A stretch of 64,000 bases of DNA. Source: Leptospira sp. WS58.C1 (GTDB lineage Bacteria > Spirochaetota > Leptospiria > Leptospirales > Leptospiraceae). The notes below the pieces were generated by a model that searched no databases, was not told the DNA's origin, and worked only from the letters and a program-made list of their open reading frames with translations. The position numbers and the translations under genes were made by a program. Positions within the stretch are counted from its first letter, which is position 1. Every line of letters begins with the position of its first letter. Below, one piece after another: positions 27,631 to 35,538 of this stretch. The stretch is taken from positions 3,084,001 through 3,148,000 of the forward strand of contig NZ_CP162137.1 in the NCBI RefSeq assembly GCF_040833995.1. Direction: 5' to 3'.

Positions 27631-28068
27631 ATGCGCAACGTATTCGCATACATAGCCGCGGCTTCCGTGGTTTCAGTTTCCGCCCCTGTGGCGGCGGAAT
27701 CTTCCGAGTTGAGATTATTCCAAAGACTAGCGGTCTTTCATGACCAATTACTTTCCAGTGACGATAAAAGAACAAATCCGAAGGGACTCTCCGGAATGGT
27801 TCTTAGAGCCAAAGAAAGTTCGGCAGAAGGAAGGATAAAATATGCTAAGTCGTTGACCTTTGCGGAATTATTGGAAAAGGCAGGTTCGAGAGAAGAACAG
27901 GAATTTTTATATTCGGAATTATGTTCTTCTTTAAAGGAATTAGCTCCCAAGTTCCAATTCTATTCTTTCTTCTGTCCTAAGACCGGAAAGGTATGGATCT
28001 CAAAAACAAAAGAAGTCCAAAATCCTTATCTAATCGATGAAAGAAAAACGGGAAAGCTGATAGGTTAA
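27631..28068 (+). CDS. Exported protein of unknown function
   Basis: 145 residues starting behind ATAGGAGAATTTT, a good ribosome-binding site. The signal peptide is RNVFAYIAAASVVSVSAPVAAES with a cleavage after VAA or AES. The mature part is helical and charged, with two cysteines (ELCSSL and FFCPKTG) that may form a disulfide. It closes with a strong stem-loop just after the stop (28075-28117). No family is recognised. Confidence 0.55.
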   Translation: MRNVFAYIAAASVVSVSAPVAAESSELRLFQRLAVFHDQLLSSDDKRTNPKGLSGMVLRAKESSAEGRIKYAKSLTFAELLEKAGSREEQEFLYSELCSSLKELAPKFQFYSFFCPKTGKVWISKTKEVQNPYLIDERKTGKLIG

Positions 28069-28074
28069 TATAAT

Positions 28075-28117
28075 CGGAAAGAAGCGGTTTTCTGGGCATC
28101 TTTTCCGCTTCTTTCTG
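28075..28117. terminator. Strong stem-loop between the exported-protein gene and ppk1
   Basis: GAAAGAAGCGG at 28077-28087 pairs perfectly with CCGCTTCTTTC at 28105-28115, extended by a GU and a CG pair, around a 17-base loop. It begins 7 bases after the stop at 28068 and 66 bases before the ppk1 GTG. There is no long T-tract, but position and strength suit a terminator or processing stop. Confidence 0.55.
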
Positions 28118-28182
28118 GTCCGAAAAGCAGACTTGACTCTCGACCCGTCCATTTTAAACCAGAAGAAAGTAGGACAAAATCA

Positions 28183-30312
28183 GTGGCCCAAAAGATAAAA
28201 TCGCCCGAAAACCAAAGCTTAGGAAGCGGAGGAAACGGAAACAAGGGACCGATCCATATCGGTAACTCCGATATCTTTTTCGATCGAGAACTTTCCTGGG
28301 TGGATTTTAACAAACGGGTTTTGGAAGAAGCGAATGATCCTGAAAATCCGCTTCTGGAACGTCTCAAATTTTTATGTATCACCGAGTCAAACTTGGACGA
28401 ATTCTATATGGTCCGGGTTGCCGGTTTGAGAAACCTATTAGCGGAAGGTAACGACGAAAAAAGTCTGAACGGTCAAAGAGCTTCCGAAATACTTACCGAA
28501 TTATCCAATAAGGTAAGAAGTTTCGTAAATGTTCAATACGAAACATTGAACCATACTCTGGACCAGATGAAAGAGAACGGGATCCATCTCATCTTAAATC
28601 CGGATGAATTAAATAAAAATGAGATAGAAGACATCAAACATTATTACAAAGAAGATGTTTCTCCGATCTTAACTCCTCTTTCAATAGATCCTTCTCACCC
28701 ATTCCCTCATATACTTAATAAATCCTTAAACCTAGCTATCGTTCTCACCACAGACGATGAGAAAACCGGACTAAAAAAAGATCTGTTCGCGGTGGTCCAA
28801 GTGCCTTCCGTATTACCGAGGTTCCTACAACTTAAAGGAGAAGGTAAGACCAGAAGATTTTTTCCTCTGGAAGAGATCATCAAACTGCATGTGGATGATC
28901 TTTTCTACGGAATGACCGTAAAAGAAGTATATCCTTTCCGAATATTAAGGGATGCCGATATCTCCATCGACGAAGAGGCTTCCGTAAAAGACCTACTTAT
29001 CACCATGAAGAAGGAGATCCGAAACCGTATCTGGGGAGACGCGGTGAGGATGGACATTTACGAAGGAACTTCTTCTTTCGTACGAAATACTCTCAAGGAA
29101 CTCATGGAGCTACAAGACCATGAAATTTTCGATGTTTCCTCTATATTAAATATTAGTGATACAATGTATTTTTACGGACTGGAACATACCTCCAAATTCA
29201 AGTATCCGTTCTTTCAGCAGAAAAACACTTTAAAGTTCGAATCTCCCGAGAAAATTTTCGACGCAATCAAAAAGAAAGACAGATTATTACATCACCCGTA
29301 TCAATCCTTCGGCGCTATCGAAGATCTACTTAGGATCTCCAGCGAGGATCCTAAGGTTCTAGGAATTAAAATGACCTTATATCGCACAAGCGGGGATTCT
29401 CCTATTATCCAATATTTAGGTCAGGCTGCTGAAAACGGAAAACAGGTAACGGTACTTGTGGAGCTAAAAGCAAGATTCGACGAAGAACGTAATATCAAAT
29501 GGGCCCAAAAGTTGGAAGAAAGAGGGGTTCATGTGGTATACGGTGTGGTGGGACTCAAGATCCACAGCAAGATGCTCTTGATCGTAAGAAGAGAAGACGA
29601 TCATCTAGTGCGTTATGTGCATCTTGGAACCGGAAATTACAACTCCACGACCAGTAAATATTATACGGATCTTAGTTTTTTTACGGTTAATAAGGAAATC
29701 ACGGAAGACGTTTCGACAATTTTTAACACAATCACTAGTTACGCAAAGATGCCTTTCTTAAACAAACTGGCGGCTTCTCCCCATAATTTAAAAACGGTAT
29801 TTTTAAATCTGATCGAAAAAGAAACGGAAAATGCGAAAGCGGGAAAACCAGCGCGCATCATTTTCAAAATGAACAGTCTGGTAGATCCCCATATTATATT
29901 AGCAATGTATAATGCTAGTCGAGCAGGAGTGATCATAGAGCTGATCATCCGCGGTATCTGCTGTTTAAAACCCGGACTGCCCGGAATTTCGGAAAATATT
30001 ACAGTGATCTCCATCGTAGGCAGATTTTTAGAGCATACACGTATCTATTATTTCCTTTCCGGCGGAGAAGAAAGTATTTTCCTCGCTTCGGCGGATTGTA
30101 TGCCTAGAAACTTTGAAAGAAGGATCGAGGTCTTATTCCCGATACTAGACGCTAAAAATAAGGATAGGATCAAAAAGATCTTAGATGTTCAGATCAGGGA
30201 TAATGTAAAGGCAAGACTCCTTTCTTCGGACGGGATCTATCGGAAAAGGGAAAGAGTAGAAGGCGAAAAGCCGGTGGATAGCCAGATCGAAAGAATGAAC
30301 TTCGCGGAATAA
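28183..30312 (+). CDS. ppk1: Polyphosphate kinase 1
   Basis: 709 residues from a GTG start. The enzyme builds inorganic polyphosphate from ATP through a phosphohistidine. Four-domain PPK1 layout: N domain with FFDRELSWVDFNKRVLEEA, head domain, then C1 and C2 phospholipase-D-like halves. The phosphorylated histidine sits in VVGLKIHSKMLLIVRR, and the second catalytic site in RIYYFLSGGEESIFLASADCMPRN. KMTLYRTSGDS and TGNYN are also typical. The length is standard. The next gene starts 2 bases after the stop, so it is co-transcribed with the FAD oxidase. Confidence 0.95.
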   Translation: MAQKIKSPENQSLGSGGNGNKGPIHIGNSDIFFDRELSWVDFNKRVLEEANDPENPLLERLKFLCITESNLDEFYMVRVAGLRNLLAEGNDEKSLNGQRASEILTELSNKVRSFVNVQYETLNHTLDQMKENGIHLILNPDELNKNEIEDIKHYYKEDVSPILTPLSIDPSHPFPHILNKSLNLAIVLTTDDEKTGLKKDLFAVVQVPSVLPRFLQLKGEGKTRRFFPLEEIIKLHVDDLFYGMTVKEVYPFRILRDADISIDEEASVKDLLITMKKEIRNRIWGDAVRMDIYEGTSSFVRNTLKELMELQDHEIFDVSSILNISDTMYFYGLEHTSKFKYPFFQQKNTLKFESPEKIFDAIKKKDRLLHHPYQSFGAIEDLLRISSEDPKVLGIKMTLYRTSGDSPIIQYLGQAAENGKQVTVLVELKARFDEERNIKWAQKLEERGVHVVYGVVGLKIHSKMLLIVRREDDHLVRYVHLGTGNYNSTTSKYYTDLSFFTVNKEITEDVSTIFNTITSYAKMPFLNKLAASPHNLKTVFLNLIEKETENAKAGKPARIIFKMNSLVDPHIILAMYNASRAGVIIELIIRGICCLKPGLPGISENITVISIVGRFLEHTRIYYFLSGGEESIFLASADCMPRNFERRIEVLFPILDAKNKDRIKKILDVQIRDNVKARLLSSDGIYRKRERVEGEKPVDSQIERMNFAE

Positions 30313-30314
30313 AT

Positions 30315-31733
30315 ATGAGTATCAGCCAGGAAAATAAAAATAAACTCAAATCCCTATTGGGAGAAGATAGGGTTTTTTTCAAAGATGAAACCCGGATGGA
30401 TCAGGCTACATTCCTTTCTTTCGGAACGGATAGAACAAAAGTATATGTTCCGGATTACGAAATTCTAACATTCCCCAAAAACACAAAAGAAGTCTCGGAG
30501 ATCGTAAAATACGCATTCGAGAACGATATTAAGATCGTGCCTTCCGGAGGAAGAACAGGTTACGCAGGCGGAGCAGTGGCTAAATCGGGAGAGATAGTAA
30601 TCTCTCTCTCCAAGATGGATCAAGTTTTGGATTTCGATCCATTTTTCGGCTCCTTAACCGTTCAGGCGGGTATGATCACTAAAAATCTCCACAAGGAAGC
30701 GGAAGAAAGAGGTTTTTATTTCCCGGTAGATTTTGCTGCCACAGGTTCTTCTCATATAGGCGGAAATATTGCGACTAATGCAGGTGGAGTAAGAGTCGTT
30801 CATTACGGACTGATCCGCCAATGGGTCTTAGGTCTCAAAGTGGTCACTGGAACGGGAGAAATCCTGGAATTTAACGGTGAGATCCTTAAAAATAATACCG
30901 GCTACGATCTAAAACATCTTTTCATCGGTTCCGAAGGAACATTAGGGATCATCACGGAATGTACCTTAAAACTCACCAAAAAACCCGCAGACAACCGTAT
31001 ACTTTTCACCGCGGTGCCCGATTTCCCTTCTATATTAGAATTATTTAAAGAAACTCATAATATGTCCCTGCCTATTTTGGCCTTCGAGTTTTTGACCAAA
31101 TATTGTTTGGATAAGGTGATGGATCACCTTCATGTCCCGGATCCTTTTTCAGAGGTAAGTCCATATTACGTTTTAATGGAGTTCGAGATAACCGAAGAAT
31201 CGGATGATGAAAAATTATTCTCCTTTTTGGAGACCATTTTAGAAAAAGGTTATGTTACAGATGGAAGCTTAGCCCAAAATTCCAGACAAGCCGAAACCTT
31301 TTGGAAATACAGAGAAGGAATCAGCGAATCCATTTCCATCGATTATACCGTTCACAAAAACGATATCTCTCTTCCTCTTCGGAACATGAACGCATTTTTG
31401 GAAGATATGCAGGGCTTACTTTCTTCCAAGTATCCGGGTTTCGAGATCGCACTTTTCGGTCATATAGGCGACGGGAACCTTCATTTAAATATCGTAAAAC
31501 CGAAAGATCTTTCCGATGTGGAGTTTTTCTCCCAATGCAAGAAGGTGGATCCTTCCATGTTCGAACTATTACAAAAACATCATGGATCCATTAGCGCCGA
31601 ACACGGGATCGGTCTTTTAAAAAAGGACTTTTTACATTTCTCCCGCTCTTCCGCCGAAATAGAAGTAATGAGGATGATCAAAAAGGCCTTGGACCCAAAA
31701 AATCTTTTAAATCCGGGGAAAATTCTCCCCTAA
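30315..31733 (+). CDS. FAD-linked D-hydroxyacid oxidase (GlcD/D-lactate dehydrogenase type)
   Basis: 472 residues. An N-terminal PCMH FAD-binding domain with VPSGGRTGYAGGAVA, GGNIATNAGGVRVVHYG and GSEGTLGIITECTLKL is followed by the FAD oxidase C-terminal domain with FGHIGDGNLHLNI and SAEHGIGLLKKDF. These are the marks of the GlcD / D-lactate dehydrogenase / D-2-hydroxyglutarate dehydrogenase group, which pass electrons to a quinone or electron-transfer flavoprotein. The substrate cannot be told from sequence; no GlcE/GlcF neighbours are present, favouring a single-subunit enzyme. It is the second gene of the ppk1 operon, with the next starting 5 bases downstream. Confidence 0.85.
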   Translation: MSISQENKNKLKSLLGEDRVFFKDETRMDQATFLSFGTDRTKVYVPDYEILTFPKNTKEVSEIVKYAFENDIKIVPSGGRTGYAGGAVAKSGEIVISLSKMDQVLDFDPFFGSLTVQAGMITKNLHKEAEERGFYFPVDFAATGSSHIGGNIATNAGGVRVVHYGLIRQWVLGLKVVTGTGEILEFNGEILKNNTGYDLKHLFIGSEGTLGIITECTLKLTKKPADNRILFTAVPDFPSILELFKETHNMSLPILAFEFLTKYCLDKVMDHLHVPDPFSEVSPYYVLMEFEITEESDDEKLFSFLETILEKGYVTDGSLAQNSRQAETFWKYREGISESISIDYTVHKNDISLPLRNMNAFLEDMQGLLSSKYPGFEIALFGHIGDGNLHLNIVKPKDLSDVEFFSQCKKVDPSMFELLQKHHGSISAEHGIGLLKKDFLHFSRSSAEIEVMRMIKKALDPKNLLNPGKILP

Positions 31734-31738
31734 GAACA

Positions 31739-32095
31739 ATGAAAAAGAGACTTTCCGGTTTTTTTAGGTTTCTAACCGTAATTACCTGGATCGTATTTGC
31801 GGGTCTAAGTTATATAAAATCGGAACCCGAAGTCTGGATCCCGACTTATCTAACAGTCAGTCTGTTGTATTCCACGGAATGGTATTCCTTTTTTCACGAT
31901 CAGGGTAGGAGAATATTAATCGCCGGATTAGGAAAATCGGTCGGCATTGGATACTTTGTCTGGGGATTCTACAATTTTTTAGACAATCCTAAGCCGGACC
32001 TATATTCCGAAACTTTCAAAAATAGTATAGGACTTGCGTTATCAGCCATCTGGCTTTTTTTATTACCTGTTTTTCAGGGGAAAAATCGAGCATGA
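31739..32095 (+). CDS. Small four-helix membrane protein of unknown function
   Basis: 118 residues with four predicted membrane helices (about 10-27, 35-50, 58-78, 95-112) and short basic loops. No motif is recognised. It starts 5 bases after the FAD oxidase and overlaps the acyltransferase gene by the ATGA junction at 32092-32095, so it is translationally coupled with it. A role beside the acyltransferase in envelope lipid work is possible but only inferred from coupling. Confidence 0.6.
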   Translation: MKKRLSGFFRFLTVITWIVFAGLSYIKSEPEVWIPTYLTVSLLYSTEWYSFFHDQGRRILIAGLGKSVGIGYFVWGFYNFLDNPKPDLYSETFKNSIGLALSAIWLFLLPVFQGKNRA

Positions 32096-32802
32096 AGATC
32101 GCAATCTCCTCATTCCTCGCTACTTTAATATTAAAATTTATTTATATGACTGTCCGATGGACCAAGATCCATGTTCCGAAGAAGTCGGAAGAGTTACTTT
32201 TACAAAAAAGAGGATTTGTTCTCGCACTTTGGCACAATCAAATTCCATTCATTATAGATTTCACGTATAAATTTTACGTGAAACGTTACGGTTTGGAAGT
32301 AATCCCTATGGCGTCCCAATCCAAGGATGGAGAATTGATAACCAGAGTGATAGCTCATTTCGGGATGAAACCAAAAAGAGGTTCCAGTAAAAAAGGAGGG
32401 GCCGCCGCATTAAAGGCTTTGGTCCAAGACGCAAGGAAAGGAAGTATTAGTCTAATCACTCCCGACGGTCCTACCGGTCCGGTTTATACTCTTAAACCAG
32501 GGATCGTTCAATTGGCGTCCATGACAGGGTTTCCAATACTATCCTATTTCGCTAAATACGATCATTATAGGATCGTACAAAGTTGGGACAGGACGCCTGT
32601 TCCAAAATTATTCTCAAAAGCGGAGTTTTTTATATCGGAACCGTTTTATGTTCCGAAATTAAAGGGAGAAAAAGAACTGGAAGTTTGGAGAAAAAAACTC
32701 GAAACGTTCATGTTGGATCAAATAGGTATCTCCCGACAATATGCGGAAAGTTTAAGGGAAGAAGTGAAACTTGCTGCGGAAAATAAAAGAAGGGCAAAGT
32801 AA
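32092..32802 (+). CDS. DUF374-type lysophospholipid acyltransferase-like protein
   Basis: 236 residues with an N-terminal membrane anchor. DUF374/LPLAT features: ALWHNQIPFIIDF (acyltransferase His near the front), SQSKDGELITRV, KRGSSKKGG, ISLITPDGPTGPVYTLKPG and QLASMTGFPIL, followed by SWDRTPVPKLFSKAE. These proteins are thought to acylate lipid A precursors or phospholipids at the inner membrane, but the acceptor is not known for this branch. Last gene of the ppk1-led operon of four. Confidence 0.82.
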   Translation: MKIAISSFLATLILKFIYMTVRWTKIHVPKKSEELLLQKRGFVLALWHNQIPFIIDFTYKFYVKRYGLEVIPMASQSKDGELITRVIAHFGMKPKRGSSKKGGAAALKALVQDARKGSISLITPDGPTGPVYTLKPGIVQLASMTGFPILSYFAKYDHYRIVQSWDRTPVPKLFSKAEFFISEPFYVPKLKGEKELEVWRKKLETFMLDQIGISRQYAESLREEVKLAAENKRRAK

Positions 32803-32818
32803 AATTATAAATTCTTAA

Positions 32819-33463
32819 TTAAGCAGCCCTTAATCTGTAAAAACTCCAATGAACTATAAAGATCCTGGACATTAATAAATATAAAGCCTTCCCGTTTTGC
32901 TTGGATTCCACTGCCGATTCGAAAGCGGAGATCAATTCCTTTAAAATTTCCCTTTCACCTAAATCCGAAACCTGTGCCAAATCGATAGAAGATAAATTTT
33001 CATCTTCGGGAAATCTAAGGTCGTTCGACTCTAAAAGTATTTCTAAAAGTTTTTCCGCCTCTATGAGTATGGATTCTACGGTCTTGTCCGGCTCTTCCGG
33101 TCCATTCAATAATGAATAGATTCCGTCCGATAATTCTAAAATCAAATCACCGATCGCAGAATCCTCTCCGTTCTCGAACGTATGATTGACCTCGTCCAGT
33201 TTAGCTCTTAATAAGGATCTTACTTGTGAGAAGGAGTTTGCAGCATATTTCATTTCTCCTTCGTCCATAGATTCCTCGAAACCCTGTAGCCAATCAGGCC
33301 CAGTAGGCTCGAAGTCGTCCCAATCCGCCCATAATGACTCGCAAGCCAAAAAAACTTGATCCGTAGTACTTCCAACATGTTTATAAGTGGATACTACTAC
33401 TGCGAGACGAGCCAGAGCTTCGGACCATTCCGTTTCTCGGATCTCCATCATGCCGTATACCAT
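32819..33463 (-). CDS. Acidic cytoplasmic protein of unknown function
   Basis: 214 residues, strongly acidic and helical, without signal peptide, membrane helix or recognised motif. Three methionines (1, 5 and 6) could each be the start; the first is given. The C-terminal end (LLMSRIFIVHWSFYRLRAA) turns basic and aromatic. It converges with the acyltransferase gene (16 bases between stops) and sits next to the LuxR-type regulator gene, 150 bases away on the same strand. I assign no function. Confidence 0.5.
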   Translation of the reverse strand: MVYGMMEIRETEWSEALARLAVVVSTYKHVGSTTDQVFLACESLWADWDDFEPTGPDWLQGFEESMDEGEMKYAANSFSQVRSLLRAKLDEVNHTFENGEDSAIGDLILELSDGIYSLLNGPEEPDKTVESILIEAEKLLEILLESNDLRFPEDENLSSIDLAQVSDLGEREILKELISAFESAVESKQNGKALYLLMSRIFIVHWSFYRLRAA

Positions 33464-33615
33464 ACACTAGTAACAATCCGATGAAAGCAAGTTTCCCTAT
33501 TATTCCGTATTAACTAACTTTTTATTCCAAGCTCTTAAAAAACTAAACTTTCCGTGTCACAAAAACTAATGCGTATTGTCGCAGTAAAATTAGACCATTC
33601 GGATTAGTTATCTTT

Positions 33616-34233
33616 TTAGAAACGCGAATACTTACGTACCAGGTCCACTCTTGAGTTTACTTGTAACTTTTTGAAAATACTTTTGATCTGTATCCTCACA
33701 GTTCCTTCTTTCGTTCCAAAGTTACGCGCGATTTCCTTGGTCCTATAACCGTTGATGATATGATTCAGGATCTCCTTTTCTCTCGGAGTTAACGAATGGG
33801 TTTCCTTTGTCGGAGATTTCCTGAAAAAAGAAATCACTTTGGCTGCCGCACCCGGAGAAAGTATCCCGCCTTCTCTCATCACCATTCTCGCTACTTCTTT
33901 TATATCTTTCAGATCTTTTTTCAAAACAAATCCTACTGCGCCAGCTTTCATTGCCTGTATCAAAGCATCGTCCGTATCTAACGTAGAAAGCATAATGTAT
34001 TTGGGATCGTTGTCAAAATCGGATCTCTCTTTAATATAATCGATCCCGGATTTACCCGGAAGGATTACATCCATAAATACAAGATCAAATTTTTTTTGGT
34101 GACTTTGTGATAAGTCCTCGGTAGAAGAAAAAACTTCCACTTTGTCCACCTCTTCCATCACTGAGAGAGTGTTTGCGCAGTTCAGAGCAAACTCGGAATT
34201 GTCTTCAACTATAGCGATTTTTACTTTTTCCAT
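33616..34233 (-). CDS. NarL/LuxR-family response regulator
   Basis: 205 residues. The receiver domain has IAIVEDNSEF, LVFMDVILPGKSGID with the phospho-acceptor Asp, and FVLKKDLKD with the conserved Lys. The C-terminal LuxR-type HTH (about 140-200) reads SLTPREKEILNHIINGYRTKEIARN ... EGTVRIQIKSIFKKLQVNSR. It should bind DNA as a dimer when phosphorylated. No cognate kinase is adjacent; the two orphan-like kinases at 35.5-39.4 kb are the nearest. The 342-base space upstream probably carries its promoter. Confidence 0.9.
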   Translation of the reverse strand: MEKVKIAIVEDNSEFALNCANTLSVMEEVDKVEVFSSTEDLSQSHQKKFDLVFMDVILPGKSGIDYIKERSDFDNDPKYIMLSTLDTDDALIQAMKAGAVGFVLKKDLKDIKEVARMVMREGGILSPGAAAKVISFFRKSPTKETHSLTPREKEILNHIINGYRTKEIARNFGTKEGTVRIQIKSIFKKLQVNSRVDLVRKYSRF

Positions 34234-34575
34234 TTTTATCCGCCAACCGGCCCCTTGTATTACGGTTTTTTGATTCTAATTTCTATATTCGTTTTTCAAA
34301 AAACTCGGACGAAGTTAGGTAGATTTTTTTTTAATTTTATAGAATGTGATAAGGAGCAAGAGTTGATCCTAATTTTCCGGAACGATATTATCCGGAATTT
34401 TTTTAAATTTTTTCGAATTATAGTGTCTGTCTTTTGTATTTGAGAGATAAATTTTCCAAACGTTAAAACAGCAATAGATCCCATTAGTTAATAATTTATT
34501 TCTAAACAAACTCCCTTTTTGACACTACAATCCTTCTCCCCTATTTAAAGAGATGAAGGTTAGGAGTATTAATTT
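34234..34575. other. AT-rich gene-free stretch upstream of the NarL-type regulator
   Basis: A 342-base space between two minus-strand genes. It is AT-rich with several T runs. It should contain the promoter of the response regulator gene. On the plus strand a promoter-like pair is seen at 34519-34547. No open frame with coding character and no strong hairpin was found. Confidence 0.5.
34519..34547 (+). promoter_or_regulatory. Promoter-like sequence pointing into the hydrolase gene 3' end
   Basis: TTGACA at 34519-34524, 17 bases, then TATTTA at 34542-34547 form a near-consensus sigma-70 pair on the plus strand. The nearest downstream feature on that strand is the antisense side of the alpha/beta hydrolase gene. 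It could drive an antisense or small RNA, or be chance in AT-rich DNA. Confidence 0.25.
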
Positions 34576-35469
34576 TTAAAGCCAAGAATTGATCTTTTCC
34601 GCGACTTCTTTAGGTCTTTCCATATGGAGAGCGTGTTTCGAATGCGGGATCCACACCAATTTACTTTTCTTTAAATATGAATGTAACTTTTTAATCATAG
34701 GAGGATCGGTGATCGGGTCTTCCGTTCCGGAGATGATCAAGGTCTTTTGGGAAACTGCAGAAAGTTTTTTACCTAGAAAAATTTCCTTCTCCCTATCCAG
34801 AGTATTCTCCGTTAAATATCGGTGAGCCAGATTATTCCACTGACTTAAGAGCGCTCTTTTTGCGAAACCTCCCAACTCCGGAACATTCTCCTGATATAAT
34901 GCGGTAAGAAGTCTTTCTATTTCTTCCGTTTTAGAAGGGAAAAGTAATTTCCTCATTTCGTCTCTTTGCGGATGAGGGATACCGCCGGGAGAAAGTAGCA
35001 CAAGTCTCTGCACCCTTTTTTCTTTTTCAGAATCACGTATGGCGATCATCATCGCGATCAGAGATCCCATAGAATGTCCGGAAAGTACCAGATCGTTTAA
35101 CGCCAGTTTGCGGATCGAACTGTAAAGAAGGTCCGCGAATATGTCCACTTGGTACAAATATTTCACTTTAGGAAGAGGGCTGAATCCGAAACCTGGAATA
35201 TCCGGTACCAAAAGATTGAAGTCATTTCGTAAAAATGGAGCCAGTCTCCTAAAACCTGTGGCAGAATCTAGAAGTCCGTGGATGAAAAAAAGAGTTTTAT
35301 CGGAACCTTGGGCAGAAGGCCTCTTCAAAAAGAAAATTTTGTGTCCGCCGAGGTCTACATGGAGGCGCTGAAAACCCAGCTCCTTCTCCATAAATCGAAT
35401 TTTTTGCCTGGTATAATTTCGAAGAAAAAGTTCGTATACAAAATCCATAGATTGGGCCAATGATTCCAT
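34576..35469 (-). CDS. Alpha/beta-hydrolase fold protein
   Basis: 297 residues. FIHGLLDSATGFRRL forms the oxyanion-hole strand; the nucleophile elbow is LSGHSMGSLIAMM (Ser), the acid is in IISGTEDPITDPP (Asp) and the base in PHSKHALHMERP (His), giving a complete triad. Lid and core lengths fit the MhpC/lipase-esterase-like hydrolases. No signal peptide is seen, so it is cytoplasmic or membrane-associated through a basic N-terminus (LRNYTRQKIRFMEK). The substrate is unknown. It is divergent from the histidine kinase gene at 35539 with 69 bases between. Confidence 0.85.
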   Translation of the reverse strand: MESLAQSMDFVYELFLRNYTRQKIRFMEKELGFQRLHVDLGGHKIFFLKRPSAQGSDKTLFFIHGLLDSATGFRRLAPFLRNDFNLLVPDIPGFGFSPLPKVKYLYQVDIFADLLYSSIRKLALNDLVLSGHSMGSLIAMMIAIRDSEKEKRVQRLVLLSPGGIPHPQRDEMRKLLFPSKTEEIERLLTALYQENVPELGGFAKRALLSQWNNLAHRYLTENTLDREKEIFLGKKLSAVSQKTLIISGTEDPITDPPMIKKLHSYLKKSKLVWIPHSKHALHMERPKEVAEKINSWL

Positions 35470-35538
35470 CTCTAGTCGAATCTAGCAAGGAATCCAAATC
35501 AATTTTATGATCTGGAATTCCGATATTATATACAATTC

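Noticed and set aside
28077..28115. Riboswitch before ppk1
   Set aside because: It is a single perfect stem-loop just after a stop codon with no conserved aptamer core; a terminator-like role is simpler.
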